Below, one piece after another: positions 5,556-5,651 of a stretch of DNA of 5,651 bases (the stretch's first letter is position 1; every line of letters begins with the position of its first letter). A program made the translations under genes and the position numbers. The notes beneath the pieces were generated by a model. The model had not been told where the DNA came from. It saw nothing but the letters and a program-made list of their open reading frames with translations, and searched no databases. The stretch comes from Alphaproteobacteria bacterium (GTDB taxonomy: Bacteria > Pseudomonadota > Alphaproteobacteria > Micropepsales > Micropepsaceae), in the NCBI GenBank assembly GCA_025935155.1, contig JAICVV010000154.1, forward strand, positions 1 to 5,651, read 5' to 3'.

Positions 5556-5651
5556 ATGGCCAGATACTCGCGTAGCGCTGGCAAGGATGTTAAGCGCGCC
5601 ATGCACAAGCGAAAGAAAGGCACGCTCAGACGCGGCAAGGGTGGCAAAGGC
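5556..5651 (+). CDS. DUF6496-like small basic protein, 3' end outside the window
   Basis: Only the first 32 codons are present and the frame is open at the window edge. The protein begins MARYSRSAGKDVKRAMHKRK and continues KGTLRRGKGGKG. This follows the DUF6496 N-terminal pattern as I remember it: a basic start, K-x-V-x-x-A/V-M-H, then K-x-G-x-L-x-S/R-G-x-G-G-K. In that family a conserved lysine/arginine and QAIAIAL segment normally follows, giving a protein of roughly 60-80 residues. Very high lysine and arginine content and no hydrophobic segment suggest a cytosolic, possibly nucleic-acid-associated protein, but the function is unknown. It has its own extended -10 element and strong ribosome binding site, so it is likely well expressed and independent of the genes to its left. 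Confidence 0.75.
   Translation, partial: MARYSRSAGKDVKRAMHKRKKGTLRRGKGGKG

Noticed and set aside
5249..5575. A 108-codon plus-strand frame running into the DUF6496-like gene region
   Set aside because: It has no ribosome binding site or family pattern, and it overlaps the promoter and start of a better supported gene in another frame.

Overview
The window looks like chromosomal DNA of a GC-rich alphaproteobacterium. The basis is high-GC coding sequence from 28 to 4008, a PduO-type adenosyltransferase and DNA polymerase I of proteobacterial type, and small accessory families common in Alphaproteobacteria (an NDUFS6-like zinc-finger protein and DUF2158-, DUF6496- and Rap1a-like proteins). Genus cannot be fixed by eye, and I found no tRNA, rRNA, CRISPR array, transposase or phage gene.

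Left part (1-4008). A complete cob(I)alamin adenosyltransferase gene lies on the minus strand (591 to 28). Divergent from it, across about 70 bases holding a 7-bp inverted repeat, runs a compact plus-strand cluster: a small two-helix membrane protein (663-875), a 58-residue zinc-finger protein (893-1069) and DNA polymerase I (from a TTG at 1066 to 4008). The TTG of polA overlaps the TGA of the zinc-finger gene, so the two are probably translationally coupled. The polymerase has complete 5'-nuclease and polymerase active sites, but the Exo I aspartate of the proofreading domain is replaced by lysine.

Right part (4009-5651). This is an accessory-looking stretch with visibly lower GC. It holds a secreted Rap1a/Tai immunity-like protein on the minus strand (4662 to 4045), convergent with polA. 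Divergent from that is a DUF2158-like protein with an unusual basic tail (4722-5024). A frameshifted ASCH-like gene remnant follows on the minus strand (about 5295 to 5048), bordered by a perfect 8-bp-stem palindrome. The window ends inside a DUF6496-like basic protein (5556 onward), which has an extended -10 promoter and a strong ribosome binding site.

Functionally, the left part is housekeeping (cofactor activation, DNA replication and repair). The right part is a set of small, lineage-variable genes with signs of decay. I see no convincing new multi-gene system. The most unusual observations are the altered proofreading site of the polymerase and the decayed ASCH locus with its palindromes.
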